41,186 nt of DNA. Source: Amanita rubescens (Eukaryota; Basidiomycota; Agaricomycetes; Agaricales; Amanitaceae). Made by a program: the position numbers and the translations under genes. Numbering within the stretch: the first letter of the stretch is position 1; the number at the start of each line of letters is the position of its first letter. The notes below the pieces were generated by a model. That model ran no database searches. It saw only the letters and a list, made by a program, of their open reading frames with translations, and had not been told where the DNA came from. Below, piece after piece: positions 12,396-21,839 of this stretch. The DNA lies in contig WION01000469.1 of the NCBI GenBank assembly GCA_015039365.1, positions 1 through 41,186 of the forward strand, read 5' to 3'.

Positions 12396-12776
12396 CTGAC
12401 ATGTTGGTGGTATATCTGACATACGTTGTGCACAGAGGATGTGATGTGAACATCCGCCGATGTAAAAAACAGGATCCGCGGTGTAATGCGAGACATCTGG
12501 CACAAGTCTTCAGTGTAGATGTTCATTGAAAATGACAACAGTATAGGTGAACATGACGTACATGCCACCTCAACACTTTGCCCTTATTACCGTGTTCAGC
12601 AAGCCCTTCTGCATCCTCCAATCAGTAATGCCACCCTTCTACACGTCAGAAAACGCTGATATGGCCTTCATAACATACGTACCTATTTGGTGGACATTAG
12701 GTCCAGAAGGTCTTATCATGTGGGAACATCTTTCTATATCCTACCCTCCCATCATGTTGTGCACTGTTTAGATACC

Positions 12777-12806
12777 TCCGCCGATTCAGACGTCTGAATC
12801 GGCGGA
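12777..12806. repeat. Perfect 30-bp palindrome, module archetype
   Basis: TCCGCCGATTCAGAC followed by its exact reverse complement, with no spacer. It has the same 30-bp length and ends as all other modules and may be closest to the ancestral form. A second near-perfect copy lies at 12879-12908 (arms TCCGCTGATTC and GAATCAGCGGA). Confidence 0.95.
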
Positions 12807-12959
12807 TACTTATTTCACTTTGACTTCCACTTTCACGCTCTAGCCATCAAAACAAACTACTCCTGCAATGCTCAGATATCCGCTGATTCTGACGATTGAA
12901 TCAGCGGATACTCAATAGGTTTGATCTCACAAACAGCTGTGCTTCTCGTTCAATACTGA

Positions 12960-13350
12960 TAACGACACTCAGGCTTGAGCACAGAGTCGCGTCATACCTA
13001 TGTTCATTTCTCAACTTCATTACCTCTCTCTGGAATCACTTGACATCTCGTTCAACACGCTCTCTCTCTTGGCTTGAGCACAGAGTCACGTCACATCTAT
13101 GTTTGTTTCTCAACTTCAAAACCTCTCTCTGGAATCACTTGTCATCTTGTTCAACCCGCTCTCTCTTGGCTTCAGCGCAGAGTCGACGTTCGTTTCTCAA
13201 CTTCAATTCCTCTCTCTGGAATCACTTGGCATCTCGTTCAACACGCGCAGAGTTGCGTCACACCTATGTTCATTTCTCAACTTCAATATCTCATTCAAAG
13301 CTGCTAATGACTCTCAAGCTTGAGCGCAGAGTCGCGTCACACCTATCTCT
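12960..13350. repeat. About 100-bp minisatellite without modules
   Basis: Nearly four units with starts near 12972, 13071 and 13168 and degenerate later units. Shared words are GGCTTGAGCACAGAGTCRCG, TTTCTCAACTTCA and CCTCTCTCTGGAATCACTTG. It lies between two 30-bp modules (12879 and about 13371). Short open frames through it reflect the repeat, not a gene. Confidence 0.85.
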
Positions 13351-13370
13351 CTCAATATTTTCCTTTTCAT

Positions 13371-13805
13371 CCGCTGATTCTGATGCATGAACTGGCAGAT
13401 AGTACTTTAACCACAAGACTGTTTCCATTACTTAACATTCAAATAGAGTGCTCCACGTATCGTCTCTTCATCAGTAGATGCTATGTCCAAATATATGATC
13501 TAAGTAAAGAATATCTTCCGCCGATCTCAGCGGTGTAATCGGCGGAATGCTATTTACAAAATATCAGAGTTTAAGAGATCCGCCGATTCAAACACTGACA
13601 TCCGCGGACGAAAAGATGCAGAAATGTTCCGCCCATTCCAGTGTTGTCATTGGCGGATCATAAAATATCCTATGTTCTGAAGGCAGACATCATTCCGCCT
13701 ATTCTTATGTCTTCATCCGCGGTTAAATATCTACCGAATAATATAATATATTGTGTTTCATGTGTGTTATATACATATTAACAAAAATATATCCGCGGAT
13801 TATTT
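13371..13805. repeat. Right-most cluster of 30-bp palindromic modules
   Basis: Modules start near 13371 (decayed), 13517, 13581, 13628 and 13694, with a half-site CCGCGGATTA at about 13793. Four are exactly 30 bp, with paired ends such as TCCGCCGATC with AATCGGCGGA and TCCGCCCATT with CATTGGCGGA. The spacers between them are unrelated. No module is seen to the right of 13.8 kb. Confidence 0.85.
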
Positions 13806-13916
13806 TTAGATTTTGAGCCATGCTATGCAAAAAACCAATACCCTTAACCCCCCCCTGCTTACCCTAAACCCCCCACCCTTACTGACTTAGGCCTATATAA
13901 TTGGCTGCCGTTGGAT

Positions 13917-14220
13917 ACATGGGGTTGCCACATGCCCGCGCCTTGCGGAGCTTTGCGAAACGCCTCGTGCTCCCTGTTCTCGGCCTGCACAGAAATTATC
14001 TGCAACCAGAACTTGGCGAACTCCCCAACATCAGGCCTACTGACGTCAAGGCCTACTGACGTCAAGGCCTACTGACGTCAAGCCCACGCTTGAATCAAGT
14101 ACATCAGCCTCAATCAAGAGGGAAGATTCTGGTCACAGCGACTTCCTGAGAAATTATACAAACGACTCGGATATCATTGAAATCCGCGATGATAGTGGTG
14201 ATTTCTATGCCGATGAATGA
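13917..14220 (+). pseudogene. C-terminal gene fragment, frameshifted
   Basis: Two coding-like pieces on the plus strand join in sense but not in frame. The first, from about 13917, reads MGLPHARALRSFAKRL and onward to LGELPNIRPTDVK. The second reads PTLESSTSASIKRED to DDSGDFYADE and ends in TGA at 14218-14220. Between them a 16-bp unit is present three times; removing the 32 extra bases would restore one frame. The acidic, Ser-rich tail with IKRED and DIIEIRDDSGD looks like a true protein C-terminus. Family not recognised. Confidence 0.45.
14033..14080. repeat. 16-bp unit repeated three times
   Basis: AGGCCTACTGACGTCA occurs three times head to tail without mismatch. It contains the palindrome TGACGTCA. 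The triplication breaks the reading frame of the surrounding gene fragment. Confidence 0.95.
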
Positions 14221-14364
14221 TCAAACACCTAACACCTAGCACAAGCCATTCGATTATAAATACCCAATTACTAATCCCAACTAATGCACTCTAGTTTCAA
14301 CATACTGAGGCACACGTATATAACACTAGTAGTCATAAGTAGAACATAAAAACCATAGTATAGA

Positions 14365-15240
14365 TCATTGAAACTTAATCTGCACAATATATTCGCTCTG
14401 TCCATACCAGCCATAGACCTTCTCAGGAGTGACGGTCGTGTAAACGGCTTCCCATATCAAGGCATAGGGATCATTGGCATATCCTTCCATCTCACCCAAG
14501 ACGTAGTCACGGTTTCCGACTTGACAGCAGAAAAGCATTCCTCAATAGGGTTCAGATCAGGAGATTAGGCTGGGAGATAAATAAGACGCATTCCGCTATT
14601 AAGCAATATGAGCCGTCAGACAAAAAAATTCTAAATGATGACTTACGACTCTTCAACCATTTCACGTATACCAGCGACTTTATGAATTCTCGCATTGTCC
14701 ATAGTAAGGACGGCATTCGGAAGGAGCCACGGATTCATCTGATCCAAGTGACCACGAATGAAATCCTTGAATTCTTCTCCCGTGAATGCGTGATCGATCA
14801 CTTCCCAAAGGAGTCTCGTCTTCGTGCACGCGTTCCACGTGGTGACCATGCATATTGCCGCTGAAAAGTGGTGCTGTTGCAGTGACCTTCGTCAACAAAG
14901 ACAAGCTGAGCAGGTTTGAAATGGTCTCCGATAAGCATTTTGTAGGCGACGCGGTCTACTCTTTTTCATCACGCTCGGAAGCTAGACGAGTTACCTGCTT
15001 CCTTCAGCAGATGTAGAACATCTGAGACTGTTTTTTTTGTGAATCCTCGTCTAAGGTCTTTGAAATTGTGGCTAGTGAGGCATCGAGTGGCAGACTTCAC
15101 GGAGAAGATCTTGAAGCTCCTTCGGGTAAATGTCTGGCTGCCACTTCACGGACAGAATCACGCTTTGCCGAGTCTCTGTAAGAGACCAAGGCTTGCAAAC
15201 CCAACGTCCGGTGGGTGTGCCAGCATTGATGCATCAACGG
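14365..15240 (-). pseudogene. Degenerate Tc1/mariner (IS630-type) transposase
   Basis: Read on the minus strand in shifting frames, the order of motifs is that of fungal Tc1/mariner DDE transposases. Near 15120 is an N-terminal piece WQPDIYPKELQDLL. Then comes the first catalytic-Asp strand (VFVDEGHCN, about 14895) followed by QRYAWSPRGTRARRRD. The second Asp strand is PNAVLTMDNARIHK at about 14720. The final block YLPA-stop-SPDLNPIEE lies at about 14565, and the tail NDPYALIWEAVYTTVTPE follows. At least one stop and several frameshifts make it inactive. I did not find terminal inverted repeats or a TA duplication by eye. Confidence 0.85.
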
Positions 15241-15640
15241 GAAGGCAGTTGTGTTGCAGTGTCTTAGAATGGCTCAAATCCATTACAATTATGGATATAC
15301 GGACCCCCTTCCAAAGTATTGCAATGAGCGTATGTCATAATACATTGGAACACGTTATAATTAGTTGCATTCTTAGGTCTCGGCCGTCCCTAAACCTCTC
15401 ATGCATTGCATTTCAATTCATTACAATTTTGGCCCTCAATTACAATTAATCAATTATTCATTGACACGATGCTTCTAATCAGCCCAGAAGCATAAGCAAG
15501 GACGGGCGCCATCATCGCGCTGCTGAGCAACCTCTTCAGTGGCTGAAGATGACAACACAACCGTAGACGATGAAATCTCTAGTAGTAAGTGCGCGTACGT
15601 TGTGTACATGCAGGGCGCTGTGAAAAAAAGGAATGGTATG
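15241..15640. other. Gene-free stretch
   Basis: AT-rich tract (about 15300-15470), then unremarkable sequence. I see no convincing coding frame, RNA gene or repeat; the left part may hold unrecognisable N-terminal remains of the transposase. Confidence 0.4.
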
Positions 15641-16690
15641 GCGCATGACGGCGTCGCTGCAGAAGCGCCAGACGCTCCATTCGTCCAGTAGCACCGGCAG
15701 CCGCGGCGGAGGGAGCATAAAAAATAAAAAAAGAAAACCTGTTGCTAGCTGCTGTTGAACGACATTGCAGGGTGGGTTGGTCGGCAGAACTGGTGAATCA
15801 CAGTGTCAAGGTCGCCACCGTAGACCTGCCAGACGCTTCGCCTGTCCTGTAACACCGACGACTACCGCAGAAGGAGCATAGAAAAAGGAAGACGAACGAA
15901 GCCTGCTGCTGCTGCAGAGAAAGCATAGAAAAAAGAAGGCCCGATGCTGGCATTGGAGAACGACGTCGCAGGAGTTGCTCAGCAGAACCGGTGAATCACG
16001 ACGTCAGGGTCGCCACCGTAGATCCACCAGACGCCTCGCTCGTCCCGTAACGCTGGTGACCGCTGCAGAAGGGGGTATAGAACGAAGAAGGCCCGATGCT
16101 GGCATTGGAGAACGACGTCGCAGGAGTTGCTCAGCAGAACCGGTGAATCACGACGTCAGGGTCGCCACCGTAGATCCACCAGACGCCTCGCTCGTCCCGT
16201 AACGCTGGTGACCGCTGCAGAAGGGGGTATAGAACGAAGAAGGCCCGATGCTGGCATTGGAGAACGACGTCGCAGGAGTTGCTCAGCAGAACCAGTGAAT
16301 CACGACGTCAGGGTCGCCACCGTAGATCCACCAGACGCCTCGCTCGTCCCGTAATGCTGGTGACCGCTGCAGAAGGGGGTATAGAACGAAGAAGGCCCGA
16401 TGCTGGCATTGGAGAACGACGTCGCAGGAGTTGCTCAGCAGAACCAGTGAATCACGACGTCAGGGTCGCCACCGTAGATCCACCAGACGCCTCGCTCGTC
16501 CCGTAACGCTGGTGACCGCTGCAGAAGGGGGTATAGAACGAAGAAGGCCCGATGCTGGCATTGGAGAACGACGTCGCAGGAGTTGCTCAGCAGAACCAGT
16601 GAATCACGACGTCAGGGTCGCCACCGTAGATCCACCAGACGCCTCGCTCGTCCCGTAACGCTGGTGACCGCCGCAGAAGAAGCATAAAAA
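15640..16690. repeat. 152-bp minisatellite, about five clean units plus decayed left edge
   Basis: Clean units run from 15935 (GAAGGCCCGATGCTGGCATT) to about 16677 with period 152 bp and almost no differences (for example CCGGTGAATC against CCAGTGAATC). Left of 15935 two older, diverged units keep words such as GTCGCCACCGTAGA and CCAGACGCTTCGCC. Every unit holds a 75-codon open frame that overlaps the next unit. As 152 is not divisible by three, these frames are by-products of a stop-poor GC-rich unit. Confidence 0.9.
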
Positions 16691-16813
16691 CAATCGAATG
16701 ACTCGTGGCGTATTGAAAGGCGACGGAAGGTGTTCACCCGTGGGAATATTGTTTACATAGCACGCGTTCCAGTGTTTGCTCTACAAACAACAACAATGAA
16801 TTGAGCTACGACT

Positions 16814-16915
16814 GTAAGAATCGTAATCTCGTCGTATATATGGCATAGGGGCATTGGCCATCTGGCCGTTACGAAATGCTGGCAGTGGTTCATGCGCGCC
16901 ATTTGCTGTTAAAAT
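16814..16915 (-). pseudogene. Internally deleted fragment of gene B, exon 1
   Basis: The minus strand reads ANGAHEPLPAFRNGQMANAP then MPYIRRDYDS. This matches two parts of gene B exon 1 in the palindrome (HGAHEPLPAFR and RPMADAPMPYIRRDYDS). The residues between, about 85 bp at 28856-28940, are missing. The deletion ends share the trinucleotide ACG. The remaining bases are nearly identical to gene B, so the copy is fairly young. Confidence 0.85.
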
Positions 16916-17446
16916 AAATAAATCATCCTTAAACGACGGAGATTGACATAAGGCAGCGGAGCGGAAGACGATCAAGATTCAAGACGAGCCGAGACAATCC
17001 ACGACAGTTGCACGGAAAAGCAGAACGAAAGAATCGCAGACCCGAAACGGCGGTTCATGCAGTGTTACATTTCAAGGACCACCGAAAGCCACGAGGCAAG
17101 TAAAGCTGCGGGTGGAGCACAAGGGGGGCACAGGCAGGACTTCACATAGCCGAGGAGCTAAGCATAAGTAAAATCAGGCGGAGGGGAGAGTATGTCGCCC
17201 GGCGGCCGCCGGCCACTGTACAGAAAAGGAGAGCCTGGGAAGAATGCGGAGTTGTTTGGTTTTATTTTGAGATAAGTTCACAATGAATAAACCTTGTCAA
17301 GCAAGGTGACGTCGCTCTCAGAGCTACAAAACGTCCCAAGGTTCGAAACACTGCAGGTGTCCGCAATCAGCATCATTCCATCTCCGAGAACAGGGTAGAA
17401 CAGCCTCAGAGTATTACTCTGAATCCGTCCGTGGCGAGCCACCGAA
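16916..17446. other. Gene-free stretch upstream of the F-box gene
   Basis: No coding frame, repeat or RNA gene that I can support. It must include the promoter of the plus-strand F-box gene. Purine-rich words and one GC-rich palindromic run (GGCGGCCGCC at about 17201) are the only visible features. Confidence 0.4.
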
Positions 17447-18388
17447 ATGCACGAAAGCGAATTACCCCTCAGCATCTCTGAATGTCGTCATGACCTGACC
17501 TACACACATATTAGGCTCAGGGACTTCACGCTGGATGACAACCTCCCTGACTCACAACGCCAGCCCGACAATGACCATATTCCCAATCCTCCTAAAGCGT
17601 ACCTCGGTGCTCTCGATACACTTCCCCTCGAGCTCCTTCGTGAAATTCTCCGGCAACTCGATCTACGTACCCTTACGGATTTCCGACACGTAAATCGACG
17701 AGCTATGTGGCTTGTGGAATCCTTTCATCAGTACAAAGTGATCAGGAAACATGCATACAATGCGCTCCGTGGCATCATATACATCAAGGCCAGCCGGTGG
17801 ATCACCTGCGAAATGCTCTACGAAAAATTATGCACAGCTGAATGTGAAGAGTGCGGTGATTTTGGCGGCTACCTCTACATCCTTACTTGCAAACGGGTTT
17901 GCTTCCTCTGTCTGTCGGAGGATAAACAGTATCTACCACTGCGGTATCGTCATGCGATTCTAAAGTTTGGGCTTAACCGTCCAATCCTTCGCACTTTGCC
18001 TAGCATGAAAAGCATACCGGGCACATATTCACCGAACCAAAAGAAAGTTCGTGCACACCTCGCTTTGGTAGACTTCGACTGCGCTCGTCGGGCAGGTATT
18101 ACGCTGCACGGCTCCGTCAGTGCCATGGAACAATATGTATTGAGCACGGCAGCTCAAGACCCCTTCGACGGAAAATCAGGGAATCCGTTGCGTTTCATGG
18201 CAATCATTCGGACGCCATGGCTTAACAAAAGTTCCCAAGAGCTGGAATGGGGCTTCCATTGCACAGGATGTCAGAGATCCCACTGCAGCCGCCCCCTACA
18301 TTTCAGACGGAAATTCACCATTGGATCATTCAGGGAGCATCTCAGGGAATGCGGGAATATCCGACACGGAAGGCATCATCTCAACTAA
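17447..18388 (+). CDS. F-box domain protein with Cys-rich segment
   Basis: A single 313-aa frame without introns. Residues about 56-98 fit an F-box: LDTLPLELLREILRQLDLRT, then LTDFRHVNRRAMWLV. F-box proteins use this helix bundle to bind Skp1 in SCF ubiquitin ligases. Next come a conserved-looking Cys cluster (CTAECEECGDFGG at about 129-141, then CKRVCFLC at about 148-155), probably zinc-binding, and a late pair HCTGC with HCSRP. From memory this whole architecture is a multi-copy family in filamentous ascomycetes. The lack of introns contrasts with the intron-rich genes to the left and right. The start MHESELPLSISECRHDL is the first ATG; an earlier upstream exon is not excluded. Substrate unknown. 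Confidence 0.85.
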   Translation: MHESELPLSISECRHDLTYTHIRLRDFTLDDNLPDSQRQPDNDHIPNPPKAYLGALDTLPLELLREILRQLDLRTLTDFRHVNRRAMWLVESFHQYKVIRKHAYNALRGIIYIKASRWITCEMLYEKLCTAECEECGDFGGYLYILTCKRVCFLCLSEDKQYLPLRYRHAILKFGLNRPILRTLPSMKSIPGTYSPNQKKVRAHLALVDFDCARRAGITLHGSVSAMEQYVLSTAAQDPFDGKSGNPLRFMAIIRTPWLNKSSQELEWGFHCTGCQRSHCSRPLHFRRKFTIGSFREHLRECGNIRHGRHHLN

Positions 18389-18434
18389 TAATCAACGGTA
18401 ACGGTATTTTCAGAATTGACTGGTAGATAGTCTT

Positions 18435-18577
18435 TGTACTAGTGACTGTCTACGGACATAAATGAGCAAAATTGAAGAAATGATTTCTGAAACCAGGCAG
18501 CCGTCGTGTACTAGTGACTGTCTACGGACATAAATGAGCAAAATTGAAGAAATGATTTTGAAACCAGGCAGCCTTCA
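18435..18577. repeat. 72-bp direct duplication
   Basis: Two adjacent copies beginning TGTACTAGTGACTGTCTACG (18435 and 18507), each ending AAACCAGGCAGCC. They differ by one deleted base and one substitution near the end. The repeat sits just 3' of the F-box gene. Confidence 0.95.
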
Positions 18578-18649
18578 TGACATCTCTCCATCCATGGCCC
18601 GGGCCTCCCCCTAACACTAGAGTTGTATCCTCTTATGCTTGAATCTGGT

Positions 18650-18835
18650 CTAGCGACGCATTTCATCCTTTCCCGGCTTTACCATGTGCCTAGAGCACAT
18701 ATGCATTGAGTCTGGAAGTCGAAGCTGAGTGACAGGGCTGCATTTGACATTGGTCCCCACTCTCCCGACACATTGGCGAAATTCTTCAAATTTCTTGCAG
18801 CCACAGCTATATTGACGATAATCCTGTTCGCACAT
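18650..18835 (-). CDS. Small Cys-rich protein, 61 aa
   Basis: Starts MCEQDYRQYSCGCKKFEEF and ends MHMCSRHMVKPGKDEMRR. There are six Cys in 61 residues, in a CxC plus spaced-Cys pattern (YSCGCKK, RQC, VKC, HMCSRH), which suggests a small metal-binding or disulfide-stabilised domain. It has no signal peptide, so a nuclear or cytosolic role is more likely than secretion. The ATG follows an acceptor-like AAACCTCTTAG, so a 5' exon may exist upstream. From memory, similar short proteins with a YSCGC motif are common in filamentous ascomycetes. Function unknown. Confidence 0.6.
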   Translation of the reverse strand: MCEQDYRQYSCGCKKFEEFRQCVGRVGTNVKCSPVTQLRLPDSMHMCSRHMVKPGKDEMRR

Positions 18836-19593
18836 GTAGCTAAGAGGTTTGTTAGCCAAAAAAGCGCTTATGCTGCACATTTTCCAATGAACGAACGCTA
18901 ACATTGATCAGAAAATCACTGTGGAACCTCGTTCTATAAAGGGCGAGCTTAGTGCAATTTGAACGAACTGTGGTCCTTGAGCGCGTGACTGGGAATGTCG
19001 GATATGTATGAATGGCAACCAAAAGAAGTTGTCGGGGATTTTTGTTGGATTACGCTCTGCACGGACTCCAGAGAACTTTTAAACAGTGGAGGGACAGCGA
19101 ATGGATTCGCGTTTGACCTCAGTGGTGAGCTCGTGAGACAAACGGATGAGAAGAAGCAGCGCCCATAGCCTAATCCATATGTAAAACACGTGTACCGCGC
19201 ATGCTCGCACAGCAATGCGGCCCCGGAGTACCTCGGACCTTGATCTTAGTATCTCAAACTACTCCGGACCTTCTCGGACTCCACGGACCCCAAGGCATCC
19301 CAACAATCTGATAGTATTTTCGGTGCTACAAACGAATCTCTAGATGGTGTTCATCTGATCTGCAAAGCCATGTAGCAAGAAGCACCGTCAAACTATTTTA
19401 TTGTTTTATTGTCCCTTACCGTATAGGTAGCGATGTGCCTTGTTGTAAAAAAACCCACAAAAACAAGTGCACAGCACCTTCGACAATTGCAGGACGACAC
19501 AATACAATCCCAATGAGATCTTCTACCAAGTGGTATAACTCGGAGGATGTATGTGAACCTCCAGATCAATGAGAAACACGAGTTCCGAGTATG
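18836..19593. other. Gene-free stretch left of the palindrome
   Basis: No supported gene. An 88-codon minus frame (18949-19215) lacks any recognisable motif and is not called. Small imperfect repeats of TCGGACC and CTCCGGACC occur at about 19230-19285. This is the last single-copy DNA before the palindrome. Confidence 0.4.
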
Positions 19594-19834
19594 ATATCCA
19601 GCTGCGCTATATTTATGGAGTTATTGACTTTTTTCAATTTGTCGATTTGTTGGACAGGTCATTACGTAAAGAAGACAATAAATACGGCGAACTCCATTAA
19701 TTATACCAGAACAGCATTGTTTGTTTGCGAGGCAGATTCTGGCTTTGATACCGCACAACTGCAAACTCTCACAGAGTCTCTTTATCACAGCCTCTTTCTC
19801 TGATTGCACGACAACCCTCTTCGTCCGTAACGCC

Positions 19835-20638
19835 ATGGGAGACGCTGTCTACGACATCAAATTGCTCCAGGCCAGCGTCGACCCTTTAGACGAAAGCCAG
19901 TTTCGCATTCTGGTCGATGGTAAATTCGTCAAATATCTTACCATCGATGCGAAATTGTATAGTGCCGACGATATGTGCTTCGAGCCCTCCTTAATCTCCA
20001 TCCTACCCCCTCTTCCGCCTGGTGACTGGAATACCGGACGTATATCTTGGAATTGCGCAGATGGCTGCCCCCACTTTTCCGAGGTCACGAAAGTCGAACT
20101 CCCAAGTATTTCACACCTCTGGCATCCCCTCCAAATCGACCACCTAGACCTTCACATGGGACATAAACTCCGGTCCAATGTTTACGAAGCCAGCACTCCC
20201 CATTTTGACCTACCCATCGTAGTCAAATTTGCTCGATTCCATTGGGAAATACCTTACCTCGATTCCGAAACTTCTGCATACCAATGGATCCAAAACCACC
20301 AAATCGGCCCCCAGTTTCTCGGGCACTTAACCGAGGAAGGTCGAGTTATTGGCTTCGCGATGGAGCGTATCACTGACTACCGGCACGCTACGCCAGAGGA
20401 TTTGGCTCTGTGTCAGCAAGCGCTGTCGAAATTACACCGATTGAGCATCAAGCATGGCGACATCAACAAACATAATTTTCTTATCCACGACGATCAAGCG
20501 ACGCTGATTGATTTTGATGGTGCGTCGCAGTGTAACAATGCGAAAGTGCTGGAAGAGGAGTTTCGAGGGCTAGAGAAAGAGTTGAGTGATATGTCGGGGA
20601 GAGGGGGTCGGGCGGTCGAGAGCAGCTCAGAGAAGTAA
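19835..20638 (+). CDS. Small kinase-like fold protein, left arm copy
   Basis: 267 aa from ATG at 19835 (MGDAVYDIKLLQASVDPLDE), no introns. The C-terminal half has protein-kinase-fold landmarks: a strand with Lys (PIVVKFARF, K131), a helix-C-like Glu (SETSAY, E145), the catalytic loop HGDINKHNF (H207, D209, N214) and a metal-binding IDFDGA (D226). The N-terminal half (about 1-110) is a separate domain with ILPPLPPGDWNTGRISW. It is too short for a classical protein kinase and resembles the aminoglycoside/lipopolysaccharide-kinase-like group; substrate unknown. From memory, close relatives are ascomycete proteins often mislabelled alpha-galactosidase A. A further upstream in-frame ATG at 19721 is less likely. 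The catalytic residues look intact. Confidence 0.8.
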   Translation: MGDAVYDIKLLQASVDPLDESQFRILVDGKFVKYLTIDAKLYSADDMCFEPSLISILPPLPPGDWNTGRISWNCADGCPHFSEVTKVELPSISHLWHPLQIDHLDLHMGHKLRSNVYEASTPHFDLPIVVKFARFHWEIPYLDSETSAYQWIQNHQIGPQFLGHLTEEGRVIGFAMERITDYRHATPEDLALCQQALSKLHRLSIKHGDINKHNFLIHDDQATLIDFDGASQCNNAKVLEEEFRGLEKELSDMSGRGGRAVESSSEK

Positions 20639-21230
20639 GGGTAGGAGGGTATGGACCGTATCGGACAAAGTCCAGTTTTATGCAGAAATTACAGAGTGAC
20701 TCATCATGGCTGTTCATCGTGAAACTGTCGTTCTAATTTTACCAAATACTATCTAGTCTCCACCACATGCCTTCTATCACAAGCGCGCACATAGTTTCAT
20801 ACTGTTTCTTGCTATCGATGTCTTCCAAACGTTGCCATCTTTCGTTCACATCGACAGATCTATTTAACGAAGTCGGTCTCTTCTAATATGTCCGTCCCGG
20901 GTTCGTTTCCACAGCTATCGACATGACTACCGTGACCTCTGCCTTTCGCAACCACCATCTACTACCGGCATGTGCAAGTTTTACAGAATATAGTTTTCGT
21001 GCAAGCGACACCGAGGATGCGACCCGAGAGATGGTATAAAACTATAAAGCGTGAAGCTTTTATGTTCACGGCGATCGCAACCTTCGGTATTAGGGTTCGA
21101 TATTACCGGTACGCGCGCCCCTTCCTCCCTTTCCAGCACGGGGAGGACTGCTCGCAGAATGCTCCACGCTTCTTCGTCAGTCAAACCTGAAAAGCAGCAC
21201 CTTTGAAGCAATGTTTGGATATGTATATTA
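20639..21230. other. Gene-free stretch 3' of the kinase-like gene
   Basis: No supported coding frame or RNA gene. The mirror stretch at 39550-40141 is identical. Nothing distinctive apart from the pentamer repeat at its right edge. Confidence 0.4.
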
Positions 21231-21254
21231 GGTTGGGTTGGGTTGGGTTGGGTT
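21231..21254. repeat. (GGTTG)n pentamer run, left arm
   Basis: About five perfect GGTTG units. A weaker relative (GGGTTGGGTTTGGGTTG) lies at about 21788. The run is mirrored as (CAACC)n at 39526-39549. Confidence 0.95.
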
Positions 21255-21839
21255 GCTACGATGGAAGGTCATGGCTGTTGGAAATCCCGACGGCGTCACA
21301 ACGACAAAGAGGGGTCAGTTTGGGCCCCGGTGGACATTGGGGCAAACGGATGGGGGATACAGGGTATTTACGGGCTATATACGTAGGTAGATTGTGCAAT
21401 GTGGATGCCATGCGGATGTACCAAATGGGGAAAGCGAGCGGCGCGCTCGGCACGGCCCGAAATATTCCAACAATGGCTACAACATGCCAAGCATTGGGTC
21501 GAGCCAGGGATAGTCAGCGCAGGCCATTGTCAGTTGAGCAAGGCATGAAATTCCCAAACCAGAACTTGCCGACAGTAGTGAGGCCTTGGACCACCTCGCA
21601 CTAACCAGATGAAGTGGAAGAAGACAAGGCGTCAGACCCCGCTCCTGCTAACTACTGGTGGTTGGTTGCTCGTCAACAATTCCGCGTGAATTAGAAGCAC
21701 CTAATGATGCCATATCTGAAAGCGCTACTAGCTATGAAAGGGAAGAACGCTTGACGGCTTTCAGCGTACATGCGGAGCAAGGAGTTATTTGGGTTGGGTT
21801 TGGGTTGCTGCTACTATTGGATACCCTATCGAGACATGC

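Noticed and set aside
12896..13390. 164-codon plus-strand frame with LNFITSLWNHL repeats
   Set aside because: The protein repeat just mirrors the roughly 100-bp DNA minisatellite; neighbouring units are also open in other frames.
13850..13885. C-rich tract TTACCCTAAACCCCCC as a telomere remnant
   Set aside because: Only about one imperfect unit; no tandem telomeric repeat is present.
15975..16658. Four overlapping 75-codon Arg-rich open frames
   Set aside because: They are the same minisatellite unit read repeatedly with a 152-bp step; no start context, domain or conservation supports a protein.
18949..19215. 88-codon minus-strand frame
   Set aside because: No recognisable motif or splice support; composition is not distinct from the flanking non-coding DNA.
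21203..21604. 133-codon plus-strand frame over the GGTTG run
   Set aside because: It begins in a microsatellite and has no motif; its mirror copy follows only from the palindrome.
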